DNA of 64,000 bases from NCBI GenBank assembly GCA_026413225.1, contig CM048560.1:16200001-16264000 (forward strand), read 5' to 3'. The first letter of the stretch is position 1. Every line of letters begins with the position of its first letter. The stretch comes from Otis tarda. Lineage: Eukaryota > Chordata > Aves > Otidiformes > Otididae. Positions 1-12,400 of this stretch are shown piece after piece. The notes below the pieces were generated by a model. It was not told the DNA's origin and searched no databases. It saw only the letters and a program-made list of their open reading frames with translations. The position numbers and the translations under genes were made by a program.

Positions 1-351
1 TTTCTAAATGGAATCAAAACCACAAGAGTAAGCTATAGCCTAATAGTCAAGTCTCCAGGTTAGATAGAGACCTCTTGCTAGCTGATTTTGGTATCTGAAT
101 TTTTTCATTGGTAAGTTAAGTTGGTGTTTGCGAGGTTTTTTTTTTGTTGTTGTTGTTGTTTGTTGGCTTTTGTGTTTGTTCCATCCCCACCTCAGTATTA
201 AGACACTCATTTAATAGCACTGCAACTGAGCCTTCAACATGGAGCAAACCTACAAGGGGAACTGAAATTATTAATAAGTGTGTGGAACAGTAGATACTAA
301 CTGAGAAGGTAGATGTTTTGCCTACAGAAACAAAAAAGGAAGCTTTCTGAC
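1..351 (-). other. BRDT: BRDT intron, left-edge part
   Basis: This lies downstream of the last visible BRDT exon. It holds a T/TTG-rich low-complexity stretch at about 138-165. No further exon is recognisable, so the C-terminal exons of BRDT must lie beyond the left edge. Confidence 0.6.
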
Positions 352-483
352 CCCATTCAGAGTCGCTGCTGTCTGAGGAGCTAGAACCACTGCTAGTGCT
401 GCTGCCAGAGGCTGAGGAGCTGCTGCTGTTGCTGGTATCACTCAGTCTCCTTGGTCCAATACTGGACTCGGCCTTGTTTTCAA
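352..483 (-). CDS. BRDT: BRDT exon, Ser-rich SEED-like tract
   Basis: 132 nt, residues about 634-677. A poly-Ser/Asp tract ends [10 protein letters not shown], as in the SEED region after the ET domain of BET proteins. Acceptor ctcctgcag at 484. The downstream donor is the least certain border: the only nearby GT is in ggg|gtcaga at 351, a weak donor that yields Trp after DSE. Beyond it the reading frame stays open to 116 but no longer resembles BRDT. Confidence 0.85.
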
Positions 484-3400
484 CTGCAGGAGAAAAAAAA
501 AATTGTAACAACCTGCAGTAGAGCAGTCTTCCTGTACAAAGACTAGGGTGAACTTAGTTATGTCTGTTCTCCCACATAACAGTTCATCTTCTGACATTTC
601 CTTGTTCATTGTCCATTTAGCAGTGGAGTTGAGAGCTTTATAGAAGAGGGAAATTTATCCCTTAATGAACGAAATAGCCAAGGAGGAGCTGTAATTACAC
701 AACTTGCAATCCTAAAGTAGGTTAAAACTGTGCTGTCTTAAGACACAATTCAAGCAATTTTTCCCCATAAGTTTTCCTGCTCTTAAAAATCTGCTTCTGT
801 GCTTGCTGCTGCTGCCAGACTTGCACACTGAGGTCTTCATCTATAACCACCTCCCCGCTTTTCCAAGCCATATGTACTCCAGAATTGTAATCTTTTGCCA
901 CCTCCTCACCATCTGACTATTTTGCATCTGCAGGGTTGATTTAACTCAGCTTATAGTGATTTTGCAGTCAAAAAGCTTTTTTAAAGCATGTTGCTCTGAT
1001 GGAAGCTTTGGCAAGGAGAAGCCTCATGGATACCTGTTTCCCTGGACACAGGTCTTTGTCTCCTCCCTCTCCCTGCAACCTATCCTTCGCAATTGATTTC
1101 AGCTGCTGCTTTAAGCTTTTTTTTTTTCTAGGATGTTTTCAAGCCATCACATATACCAGGCAGGAAAGCTGTTGCCTGAGCTAATACTGGATGCAAACTT
1201 ATGTCTTGCAGGGCTGATTCTATCATTCTGCTAACTGGTTTCACATCAGAGCTTAAATACATATCCAATAGAAGGCAATAATAGCACTCACTAGTTTAAT
1301 GAGGAACAACTTGACCTATAATAGTACCATCAGCTGCATTTATCTGTTCTCAGTCTCTGCACGAGAACCACCTGTAACTGAAGATATGCTCAAGTACACA
1401 CAATTTCTGGCTTTGATATTGAAATGTGTTATTGCCTGAAAAACTGAGTTGATTCTCCTATGGCACTTCCTTAAGACTAAGGCAACACAGCACACCTGTC
1501 ACTGCTGCAAAAGTTCTGCTAGCATGACAGCCTTAGCGAGGCTGCAGTCTAACAAGTATGACTGGAGTTTGTTATTCTCTAATCTCTAAGCCACAGAAAG
1601 TGAACTGCAAACAAAAGCATAGGCTGTGGGATGCTCCCCATCCCCGCCACCCATGTTTCATATGTCAGCATAAGGGAGAAGGTGTTCAGTTTCCCTTAAG
1701 GTCTGAAGCTGTTATCTTTACTGTCACAAAGGATTATGTGCAAGAAAAAGGAAGATGTTTTAGACAGGACAAGTAGCTGACCAAATTTGCTGCTGTGACT
1801 TGAACTCATTCAACACAGGAAGAATTTGAAGATTAGCAATAGGAAGCTTAAGACCTCAACGGTTCTGAGAAGAAAGTCCCCAGCTGCATGACAGTACATA
1901 AGCCCAAGGGGAGAATCCCACTTTAAGCTATTTCCATTGCAAATGAATAAAAGTATGAGTCATATTACACTTGAAGTTCTCCTTCTTTGGGTTTAGTTGA
2001 CCATTGACATCCAGTAATCTCTTCTCTAGCTCTTGTTTCCTCTCAGAATTAAGTTGTTCTTTTGACTTCGTTGTTTTCTTAACTGCATGGGAAACAGAAG
2101 TTGACATCGCAGTAAAACAAAGTAAATCTAGTTTGTTGTGGCTTCTATTTTTTTTCTTATGTTTGTTTTTAAAGCATCATTTATGCTACATACCCCGCTG
2201 CTTTCTTGGTCTCTTCCTCAAACAGGTTGCCACATATTTCTTTAGTTCTCTGAGAGTTGAAGCCTTTAAAGTTTCAAAGTCTATTTCTATCTCATCAGGG
2301 CTAGAGTTTCTCAGTGAAGGTTCTCTTGACTGTATTATATGGACTACTTTCTCAAGCTTATCTCCAGGGAGTTTATTTATGTCCAAACTCAACTGTCTCT
2401 TTTCATCATAATTCATAGGGTTGGCACCGTCTTCATCTTCTGACTTACATGCCAACAAGATCTGCTGCATGGTTTTCTTTGATTGACTGCAAGAAGAGAA
2501 AACCTGTACTGCAGTAACAGCAGTTTAAAATAATTTGACACCCACACAAGTCCCCCACACTTACATGTTTAAAGACAGCTTTTTCTTAGATTTCTTGTGT
2601 TTTAGATTTTTCTTTTGAATCAGCTTTATTTTGGCTTTCTCCTTGTTCTTACTTTTCTCCCTTTTAGCCTTCCCCTTTGTCTTTTTCAGTCTAGGTAAGT
2701 ACGCTCTGGTCAAAGCCCGCAACTGCTGATGAACAGCTTTAAGCTATAAAAACAAAACAAAAACCCATAATGCTGAGAATCTTAGCCAATGTGGGATGAA
2801 CAATAAATGATCCCTAAATATCACAGGAGATTTGTGGCAGCTGATCTGATATTAATATGTTTGCTTTCCAAACAAGGTTTATTTCCAAGCATCTTACTAG
2901 ATTAGTCACAGGCTATGTATTATAGAAGATGCCGACATTTCTAACAGCATATGTCTTCTAGCATCCTGTGAAGATTAAAAAAAGCAAAAATCACTGTAGG
3001 AGCATCCAGCATCTTCTCTAATTTCAAGCATTTGGGAAGCACATAAGTGCCTTATTAGATTAGATCTCTACAACATTACTGAAATAGGCTAGTGGGATTG
3101 GGCTTGTGCATCTTCAACGCAGAAATCCCAGATATTTTACAGTATAACATGGCTAGTTAGGACATGGTAACGGCTTCAGAGGAAGACCTAACACAGGTTT
3201 GTTTAAACTTCATACAAATTAGAAGATAGATGGACAGACAATGAGAATTAAAATTCAAACATACTGAAATATTTCACTATTGCAAAGGCTGTCTTGTAGA
3301 ATTTTGGCTGTCCTTATGCCTATATTCATAAATTGATCATGTATGTGGTACTCTGACAAATACTGAAAAAATAAACTGCCCCTCATTTGACTAGCAGAAC

Positions 3401-6400
3401 AAATTCTAGTTTTCCCCGTAGTGTGTCGATACAGCAGCAGCAGGTTAAAGTGTTATGTTCAAGCAAAAGCAATACTTGTTCCACTCTTAGCCAGTGAAGC
3501 AAAGCCATGCTTCATATTAGCAGAAGCATGAGATTCCTTCTGTTTTACTTCATACTGAGCATTCTGAAGTAGAATTTAATAACTTGCTTTTGTGTGGCTC
3601 AAAAGAGACTAAGCAAAAAACCAGCGCTCTTCAACCATATGAAGGAAATGCCATTTTTAGAAGAATATGTCACTAAGCTATGTGTGGAGTATCTGGATGC
3701 TCTCATCATACCACAGCAATACAGTTTTATTTTTCAGAAGTGTGAGAGTCATCTGAAAAAATGGTAGGCAAGAGCGCTAGACCAATGATTCACTAAGACT
3801 AGTATGTATTTGCTGATGCACTATTCACTTCACATTTAGAGGTGCTTCCAAACAGGAATAAAGTTCTGTATTAAGAAATACAAGTGACTGGAATCTTTTA
3901 AATATTGATTCTTGGAGCTAAGCCTTAGAATGGACAATTGCAAGTGCCACCATCAGGGAGATTATAACAGTCATGCACATTGAATAGTAATGCTTACTTG
4001 CTCCTGAAGCTTTGCAAGGTGCACTGTTCTTTTCTGTTCAGAGTCTTCAGATGATTTTTCTTCAGAAGAGTCATCATTACTGCTCTCACTGGAATCAGCT
4101 TCTGTCATTTCTCTCATGGGCTGTGGCAGAGGAACACTTGCAACAGGTTCATCAGGAATTTTGGCAAAGTGCCTCTCAAAAACATCCTGAAGAGTTAGGT
4201 TCAGGAAAAGCAAAGAAGTCAGTGTGTTTTTCACATGCATATTTTCTAGAACTAGAAGTTGGTAACATTAGTAGATGCTACATCAGGGAATGATATAACC
4301 ACAACAGAATCTTATAGTCCTACTCTTTATCAAGTCTGACTTAAGTCATAACTCACCTGAAGTTTTCTTGCCATAGCAACTATTTCATGGTCTGGAGAAT
4401 TATGTTTGTAGCAGCTGATGAACATTAGTCTAACATCTGCAGCAAATTCTTGTATATCTTTATATTCAAAGTTATCCATTTTCTTCTAGAGGAAAATAAA
4501 ATTAATGCACATTTAGAACTTGAAAGTGGAGAGCATCACCATGAACTGGCAGAAAGAGGAGGAACAATGTTGACATCCAGTATCAGGTTCATCTTGTATC
4601 AGACAGTAGATATTGTAAAAATCAGTACGGAAAAACCTGCTTCTCATTTCAACATTGTACCTTTAACAAAGTAAGAGAATTTCCTCTTTTAAACAGATTT
4701 GCTAACTGTAATTGCTGTAAGGACTTTGTAGTACTAGTTTCAGCACTAGGTCAAGACAGCAACGTTCAAGTGATTTTATTTGTTCATGTACTCAGCACTT
4801 GTTTTTTGATTCTAAGCACAGTACTTATTCAAAGCCCATAATGTTTGAGTCAAAGTAACAGCCTAGAAATTGGGAAATAACCTTTATATTGCACAAGCCA
4901 GTTTTCAAGATAATTCAATAGGCTATTGAAATTCAACCCTTCCCACACAGATGGATCCTAATTTGGCTAAATACTTCAACCCAACAGATATGCCCTGTGT
5001 TCACAAAGCACTGGCCACATATCTCCATCTAGAAGGGTTGCTTTTCACAAAGGATGTGAAAGGTGTCCCATAAATATCCAGTGTGGAGGTTTCAGGTCCC
5101 TTCACCAAGTATAGTTAGATTCAGAGAGAAGCAGACATTGGCATTACAGAATTACATTTTGTTTTATAGAGCATTAGCAACAGCATTGTGTATACAGACA
5201 AAGATATTTAACATGCAGCCTATCTGGAAGTGCTTCACAGAGATAGTAACTCCATCACTACTTATATTAGCTTTTTCAACAGATAAGTGGATTAGCCACT
5301 ATGCACACAGCCACAATGAGACAGACTTTCTTCAGCAAGCTATGGTTTAGTTTGTTAAGAGAAAAGTGGATATGGTTTCTCTGCCCGTTGTTTCTTTCAA
5401 AGTAGCAGCTTTCATGACACCTTTTCATCTAACACTATTAAAATCCAATCATTACAGAAGTTATTCAGGCAAGCACACAAATAGTGCAGTTCCCTCCAAA
5501 ACATACTTACTTTAATGGTTCCCAGGTCTGTAGGACATTTGGTGATCCCTTGATTCTCACCAAGGGAGAAAGATGCAACATCTACAGGTTTTAAGAAAGG
5601 CCAGGCATATGCTGCATGTTTCTTTGAAAACATTTCTTTAAGTATTTCATTACAATGTTTTAGTTGTTCTGACAATGGACTCTTTTTAAGAATTTCAGGT
5701 GGCTGTTGAGAATCTGGCAAGTATCTCTTCAGAAGCTTATTTGGTATCGTATGTTCATTTTCACCTCTCTGTGCTTTAACAGCTTTAAATGTTGCTGAAG
5801 ATTCACCACTTGCTGTGAATATTGAAGTAGTAGGAGTTGTAGTGTCAGCCTTCCTTTTCACACCTTTTTTTGCCTAGGAAAATAAAATTTTATAGTCTAA
5901 TACAGGTGTTTAGAACAGTGAGAAAATGGTCAGCTTTCAGACTACACACACACAAAAATATTTTAAAAGTGTCAGAACCTTTACAGCTATTGAAGTCAGA
6001 GCAGAACATGGCACTTCCACAAGTTTAGACTGAAAACCTACAAGGCATTACAAGATCAGCACACTGAGCTCAATCTTACATGTAAAGGAGAGAACAGAGT
6101 GTACTGCAGGTCAGGTTGTGGTCAGTCTTTAGCCATTTGAGAAGAGTCCAAGAAGCTGGTAGGTTATGAAATTGCTATGAGATGACTGTCATGGGAAGGG
6201 GAAAAATACTGCAATTCCTTTTAAGCATAATTGAGGATTTTATGTATAAAGTTTATATATTTTTCTTTAACCTGGGTGGTATTTGGTTTGGAACCAATAC
6301 AATGTGTGCTTTGTCAGTGTTTAGACTCTTCAGTAAAGTGTAAATATACACTGTCGGAGAGCCTGGCACATGTGCCTTTTCCTCATTGGAAGAGCAAAAC

Positions 6401-9400
6401 CAAAACTAAGTCAATACAAGAGTGTTTATCTGATGAAAATGTCAGATGTTCACATACAAGTCAGATTGCAGTTAACAAGAATTTGCTTTTGTGAGTTTCC
6501 TTCCAGGCTAGTAACACAGTGTTTAAGCAAACATGCTATTCTTTTGGAATCAAGCATTTGATTTATATTGAAAACATGAAGAGTTAAGTCAAACTTAGGA
6601 AGTTTTATTTTAATACTAAATACTTTAATACTACCCCTCAATGAAAGAACAATTTCTACATCAAGGTGAAGCCTGCAGAAGTGTAGTAGTACAACTGAAG
6701 AATGACCATCTTACAGTTCACTTTGTTTCTTTGAGAACAACATTTTAAAGCCACACTTATAAGAAAAGATACACCAAGCAGTCATCCCAATTTCTGCTTG
6801 GTTTCTAGAATTAGTACTGGCCCAGTTATTTAGCAGAGACCTAGAAGATTTAATACAGATCTTTTACTATCATCTATCACAATAGAAGGTTTGAAGAGAT
6901 ACTGCAATAAGCATGGCTCCTATGGTTTTGCTGTTAGTGCCTGAAGCAGCAATTTCAATACTTTCCTGACAGTTATTTGAGGAAACTTACTTTTGTTATA
7001 GGGACTGCAGCTGGTGTGACAGCAGTCAGCTGAGCTGCAGACAGAGGAGCCAGTGTAACCTGATGTGGTTCTTCAGTCATCACTGGAGGCTGCTGACGGC
7101 TTTCAGCTTGTTTCTGCATTGCGCTTTGTTCATCTGAAGTCCCAGGGTTGGGTTCCTGTGTTTCTGGTTATTTTAAAACAGAAAGCTTTAAAATTTTTAA
7201 AAATTTAAGATTTAAAATTTTTAAAACAGAAAGTTTTAAAATTAGGTCTTAAATGTTGCAGTTAATTTCTTCCATGATCAAACTGAACAGTTGTCAACAG
7301 AATCACTTTTTCACACCCAAACTACACAAGTACAAACAAGAGCATTGTTACATACAGCAACATTGGTATCCTCCTCTACTCAGCACTGTTAGTACCTCAG
7401 CTAGAATATTGCACCCAGTTACATGCATTTGGCTTCAGGGAAGCTGTGGATTAACCTCCAAGGTAAGATTAAAGAGATATCACACTAAAATCCGTACATT
7501 GTAAAAACATTCTTGCCAAGACAGTAAATTTGTTTTCTACATATGCATAAAGATTAAGCAGCAAAGGGTACATCAAACTGCATATGAAGGTTCAAGTTTC
7601 CTAAGCACACTAAGACCTGTATATATTGCTTAGCAATATTACAGATATTCATCACTGATTTGAGCACAGTTTAGATCAATTCTTTCCTGTATTTGATTTG
7701 GCTGGTTAGATTACCAATTTCTTTTCCCACTCTGTGATTCTGTTTAGTTCCCATAGATGTTCACATCTATTAGTTTATGTAACAACACTGAGTAACACCA
7801 TGACATTCCCATGGTGTTGCCTTTCTTTTTTAAAGGAAAATAAGTTGTGTGTATATATTTGTCTCTAAAGCCAAAGTCTGCAAAAGATGGGACAGAAATA
7901 TTTCCTTGATCATAGCAGCGTGCTCTGCTATTCAATTCCAAAAGAAGTGCTTAGAACATTTAAAAATTTGTACAAGCTGCATGTTTGTATGTGCAAAGGG
8001 AATGAGAGGACTTAAGCAGCATTAATACCAGCAAGATGTTACAAAAGCATCTCGACAAATTGTTGCAATCGTTTGAGAACCAAAAAGATAACTGAACTTC
8101 CAACACATTTCTCAACATAAATCTTTTCTGGGAGCGGCTTCTACCTGTTTCACCAACATATTCTGCCAAGGCCATTAATTGTTTGAGATGCAATTAATTG
8201 ATGAGATTTTACTCTAATATTCTAATAAGAGCAGAAAGCCAGACAAGTATCCTCCTCTTCCTTCTAACCTGCTAAAAATTCCAGTGAAAGGACCAAGAAA
8301 TTCACTGCTTTTCCATATCCATCTACCAGATCACTGAAAGGTATTGTTGCTCCTCAAATATATTTGACAAGAAAGCCACAGAAATCTATCAAACTCTAAC
8401 ACTATTTTGAAGAAATGCTTGTTTCAGGTACTACCAGCAACAAGGACCACCACACCACGAATAGCAGTTAGAGGAAGTAAATGACATCATCAGGAGACTT
8501 TGAAGAGCTGTAGAGTTGCATAGCTAAATAATAAGAGCATCTGTTAAGTGACTCAGTAAGAACAGAGATAGCTAAGATCACTGCTCCATGGCTGTCAGAA
8601 GGCAAACAATTAAGAAGTATCGGGGTAAAGAAGTGTTGCAGCTCTTTCAAGACATAGCTAACATTTCCAACAACCAAGAGCAGTACCTCCAAGCAAAAAT
8701 TTGGAAGACTACCCTGGAGGTCTCTAAATTAACCCATTGAGATGCACATATGATTCCTGGCACCGCAGTCTTACTATTGCAATATAAATATTTATTCTTT
8801 GGCAATGGGGAGAGCTTAGATGTAGAAGTCCTCACTTCTACAAGTGAAAAAGGTTATAAGAGCAACTAAAAAGACATAGGAAGTCAGTAATGAGTAATAA
8901 GTTGCAGCAGCTAATCCCCTGGTCCCTTGCAATTGGGCTTCCCAATGTCACATCAAGCACTTACTATGTAATTTCCTCATTAAGTTTGAGATATCTTGAC
9001 TAAATAATCCTTTGTTATGGGCTATAGCACTGCATTTCACCAGAAGTTTGCCTGTGAAGTTTGCTGTTAGACTACTGATGAAGCTGTTAATTTTTATCTT
9101 TACCCCTTCTTAAATATAGTTCATTAGTAGTAAATAAATTTTTAGGTAGTACCTATAAAAAAATATGGCTGCACTGAATCTGCTAAAGCTGTACAGCAAT
9201 GTTGTTACTTATCTGATATGTTCTGGGAAGAGTGGAGAACACCCCAGCTGCTCCGGAGTGGAGTTGTGACCAGATTCAGAGGATTCCCTGTTTCCAGCTT
9301 CTGCTTGTTTACAATGTTAACAAATCAACATATAACACAGGCCTTACCTTCTGGCTTCTTTCCTTTTCTCTTTCCTTTGTTGAGAATCACTAGTCTTTCT

Positions 9401-12400
9401 TCTGGTGGCATTTGGGCTATTTTCTGCATAAACACTTTTTCTAGTTCTTGGGCCATAAACACAATGTCATCACCTGGCTGCAAAACATGGTCAACAACAT
9501 TCAGAGGCTGCAGTAATGGAGGGCTACCTTGTAAAATAAACAGTCTACAGAATCCTGCCCCAGCAGACTGAAACAAACCACCAGTACCAGAGGGGTCTGT
9601 AAGTCCTGGCCATCCCTGCTGCCTCAACTGACTTTAATACAAGTTGCTTCATTATTGAAATACTCTCTCCTGCTGTTCCATTGCGGTCTTACTTGCTTCA
9701 TATCCAGGTACTTCCCACAGCAAAGGGAAGAGGGGGTAGATCTGTAACTCTGTTATTCATTCCTATGTTCTGAAGAAAGCTGTTGAAACTTAAGGCCACT
9801 AAGAAACAGCCAACAAATATCCAAGCACAGGGAGATGCTCACACTTCATGTTAGGTTAGATAAACTTGTGCGGAGTGGAGTATGGCTCAAGGTTGCTTGC
9901 CTTGAACCTGTACAGCAGTTACACAGCACTTGCTGTTTATGAGCTCTGCAACTAAAACCCAGAGACTCTGCAGGCAAAATCCTTGCGCAGGAAGTACTAT
10001 GTACTCAGTTCTAACAGCAGGCTAGACTTTGCTTACCTGCCCCTCAGTCAACCCTAGCAAAGCCCCCAACCTTTCAGAGAAAATAGTTTCAAAAATCATG
10101 AACACATTGACTGATTTAGTGCAGGCTCTAATAACCATTTGCTTGTTTTAGACTTGTTTGTATTGTTCAATAGAACTGGTTACTGGTAAGAGGTTATGTT
10201 TCGCATACCTTGTTATATATGTAGCAGTTCAAGAACATCGTTTTGAAGTCCTCAATGCATTCTGCAGCTTTTGTGTAGTAATTGTGTTCCAGACGCTTTT
10301 TAATGGTGCCCAAGTCCATAGGTTTTTTTATAATACTGTAATAATCCTGTGGTTTTGAAAGTGTTAGTCACACAACAAGTGTCTTTAATACTAGGACATG
10401 AAGATTTTTTACACATTTAGTTGTGAAATTGAAAGGAGAATTGCAGTATGTTGGAAGGAATATTTTATTTAAAGGAAAACTTTCCCCTAGGGTCATAGGT
10501 ACCACAGAACTAAGCACTGAGGAACTCTTCACCTCATGTCTTCTCCTTGCTCTTCCATATAACATCCACGGTTCAAAGCCCCCAAGAATATTTATTTCAA
10601 TAGGATCCAGAGCTATACTGGTAGTAGTACTTATGAAAAGTATATGTACTTCTCATTTGTTATCTCAAAGCCATTTAACTGAAATAGCACTCCAGTTTAC
10701 AGAACAGAGGGAAAGGCAGCCAAAGACACTTTGACAAAGACAAAGACTCAGTCACTGACAAAAAGAAGCCGCCAAGTTTTCACAGTTGCTGATCAAATAC
10801 TTCATCCCCTGGGTTCTATTGGCTCTCCTCTCAGGGTTAGTCTAGTAAAGATGTGGCAATATGACTAAAAGGCAGCTGGAATGTGAACTATTGTGATTAC
10901 TTTAGTAGCATGGCTAAAAGCTCATGGTTAAGAGCATGAGGCCAATTCCATGCTGGTGCAGTTAAGAAATCAGAACAGGAATATCCCCACTAAGTTCACA
11001 TATACATTGTCATTGTGTGAAGTTACAACTACTTCAAGAGTCTTCTAAAGCTATCCTAACAATCTGTTTTAATGAAGTAAAAAACCCTAAATACATCCTA
11101 GCACAGACCATTGTATTTACCAAAACAAAAACAAGGAAACTTTTAAATAATGCAGCTAATAGGTTTTATCCATTCTGCATCTTCTAACACCTGGAGGAGA
11201 GAGGCAAAGGAGGCAAATACCTTCCTTGTCCTTGCCATGGAGCCAGAGCTTTGCTTGTTATTGTTCAGTGGCTGAACTAACACATACTTCTAGAAGTCAA
11301 GTGGCTGCCTTTGAAATCCAGAGAGGCAGAACTGGCCTGAGGCCAGCTGCAAACGTTGCTGCAACTCTGATTGAGTGACTAAAATATTAACTTTAAGTGA
11401 CAGCTCCTTCCAAGAAGGAAAAGGGTAAGAAGACACAGAAAGATAGTCACTTTGTGCTTTTGGACAAACTGACCAAATGAGTTTGTCATGAGAAACAGCT
11501 GCAGATAAAGGCTTTTGTCTGCTCTGAACAGAAACAATGATTCTGTAGAATTAGTCTTGGAGGTTTGAGAGAACTAAATACGACCACTTAAGCTGGGGGG
11601 GAGAGGGGGGTGGGGCAGGGGGAGAGTCAAAGGAAATATAACATGGTTTTATTTAACACCTTTCTATTTATCTGCTAAGAGCAGTATCTTCCACACCATC
11701 GTGTGAATAACCAGTGTTTTCATTTGAAAACTGGACTCTAAAAATACTTGAATTAAGACAGCATGTCACAAGACATTATATTCATTCACTTTGTTGTAAT
11801 TAAATTGTAACATAAATAAAACCCACAAGGCAATACAGAAGAAGAATTTAAGCATTAGATCCTCTATTTCCTACAAGAATGTTCTAACACTGTGGTATGA
11901 TAACACCATATCTCTTCTTTCTCCCCTATTTTTGCAGGGACATTTAGTTCCTCTAGAAACTTCAGAGCAAGATGCCAAAGTTGATTTGAAATTAAGTACT
12001 ACAAGTCTAATTACTTCTATGCATCAAACTGGATCCAGATTTGCCTGTTTACTTTAGGGTCAATCAGATCTGCTTTTCCATCATAAATTATTTGATATTG
12101 AAAGAGGCCAGCTACCTCCTATTAAAAATAAAGGCAGAGAAAATACCCAATGTACAGTATTAAGAAATATGACTAAATCAGCAGGGGGGTGGGAAGACAA
12201 CAAGGCAGAATACCAACATCCAGAAACTCCAAGAGGCCTAGCTAAGCATCCCTATAATCTCAGAAATATTGATTTACTACCGTCTTAGATCAGAAAGCAA
12301 GTGAACAAAGATGCAGCATTTAGTACAAACAGGAGAAAAAACACAGTTTTCTTGCAGACTTGGATTAATGAAAGCAATTCATATGCAAAAGTAGTCTCCC

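Noticed and set aside
116..351. Continuation of the BRDT Ser-rich exon to the stop at 116
   Set aside because: The translation after DSSDSE no longer resembles BRDT. The conserved protein would continue differently, so a donor near 351 is more likely.
2004..2411. 135-codon plus-strand open frame
   Set aside because: It is the antisense shadow of two BRDT exons (2082-1969 and 2486-2194).
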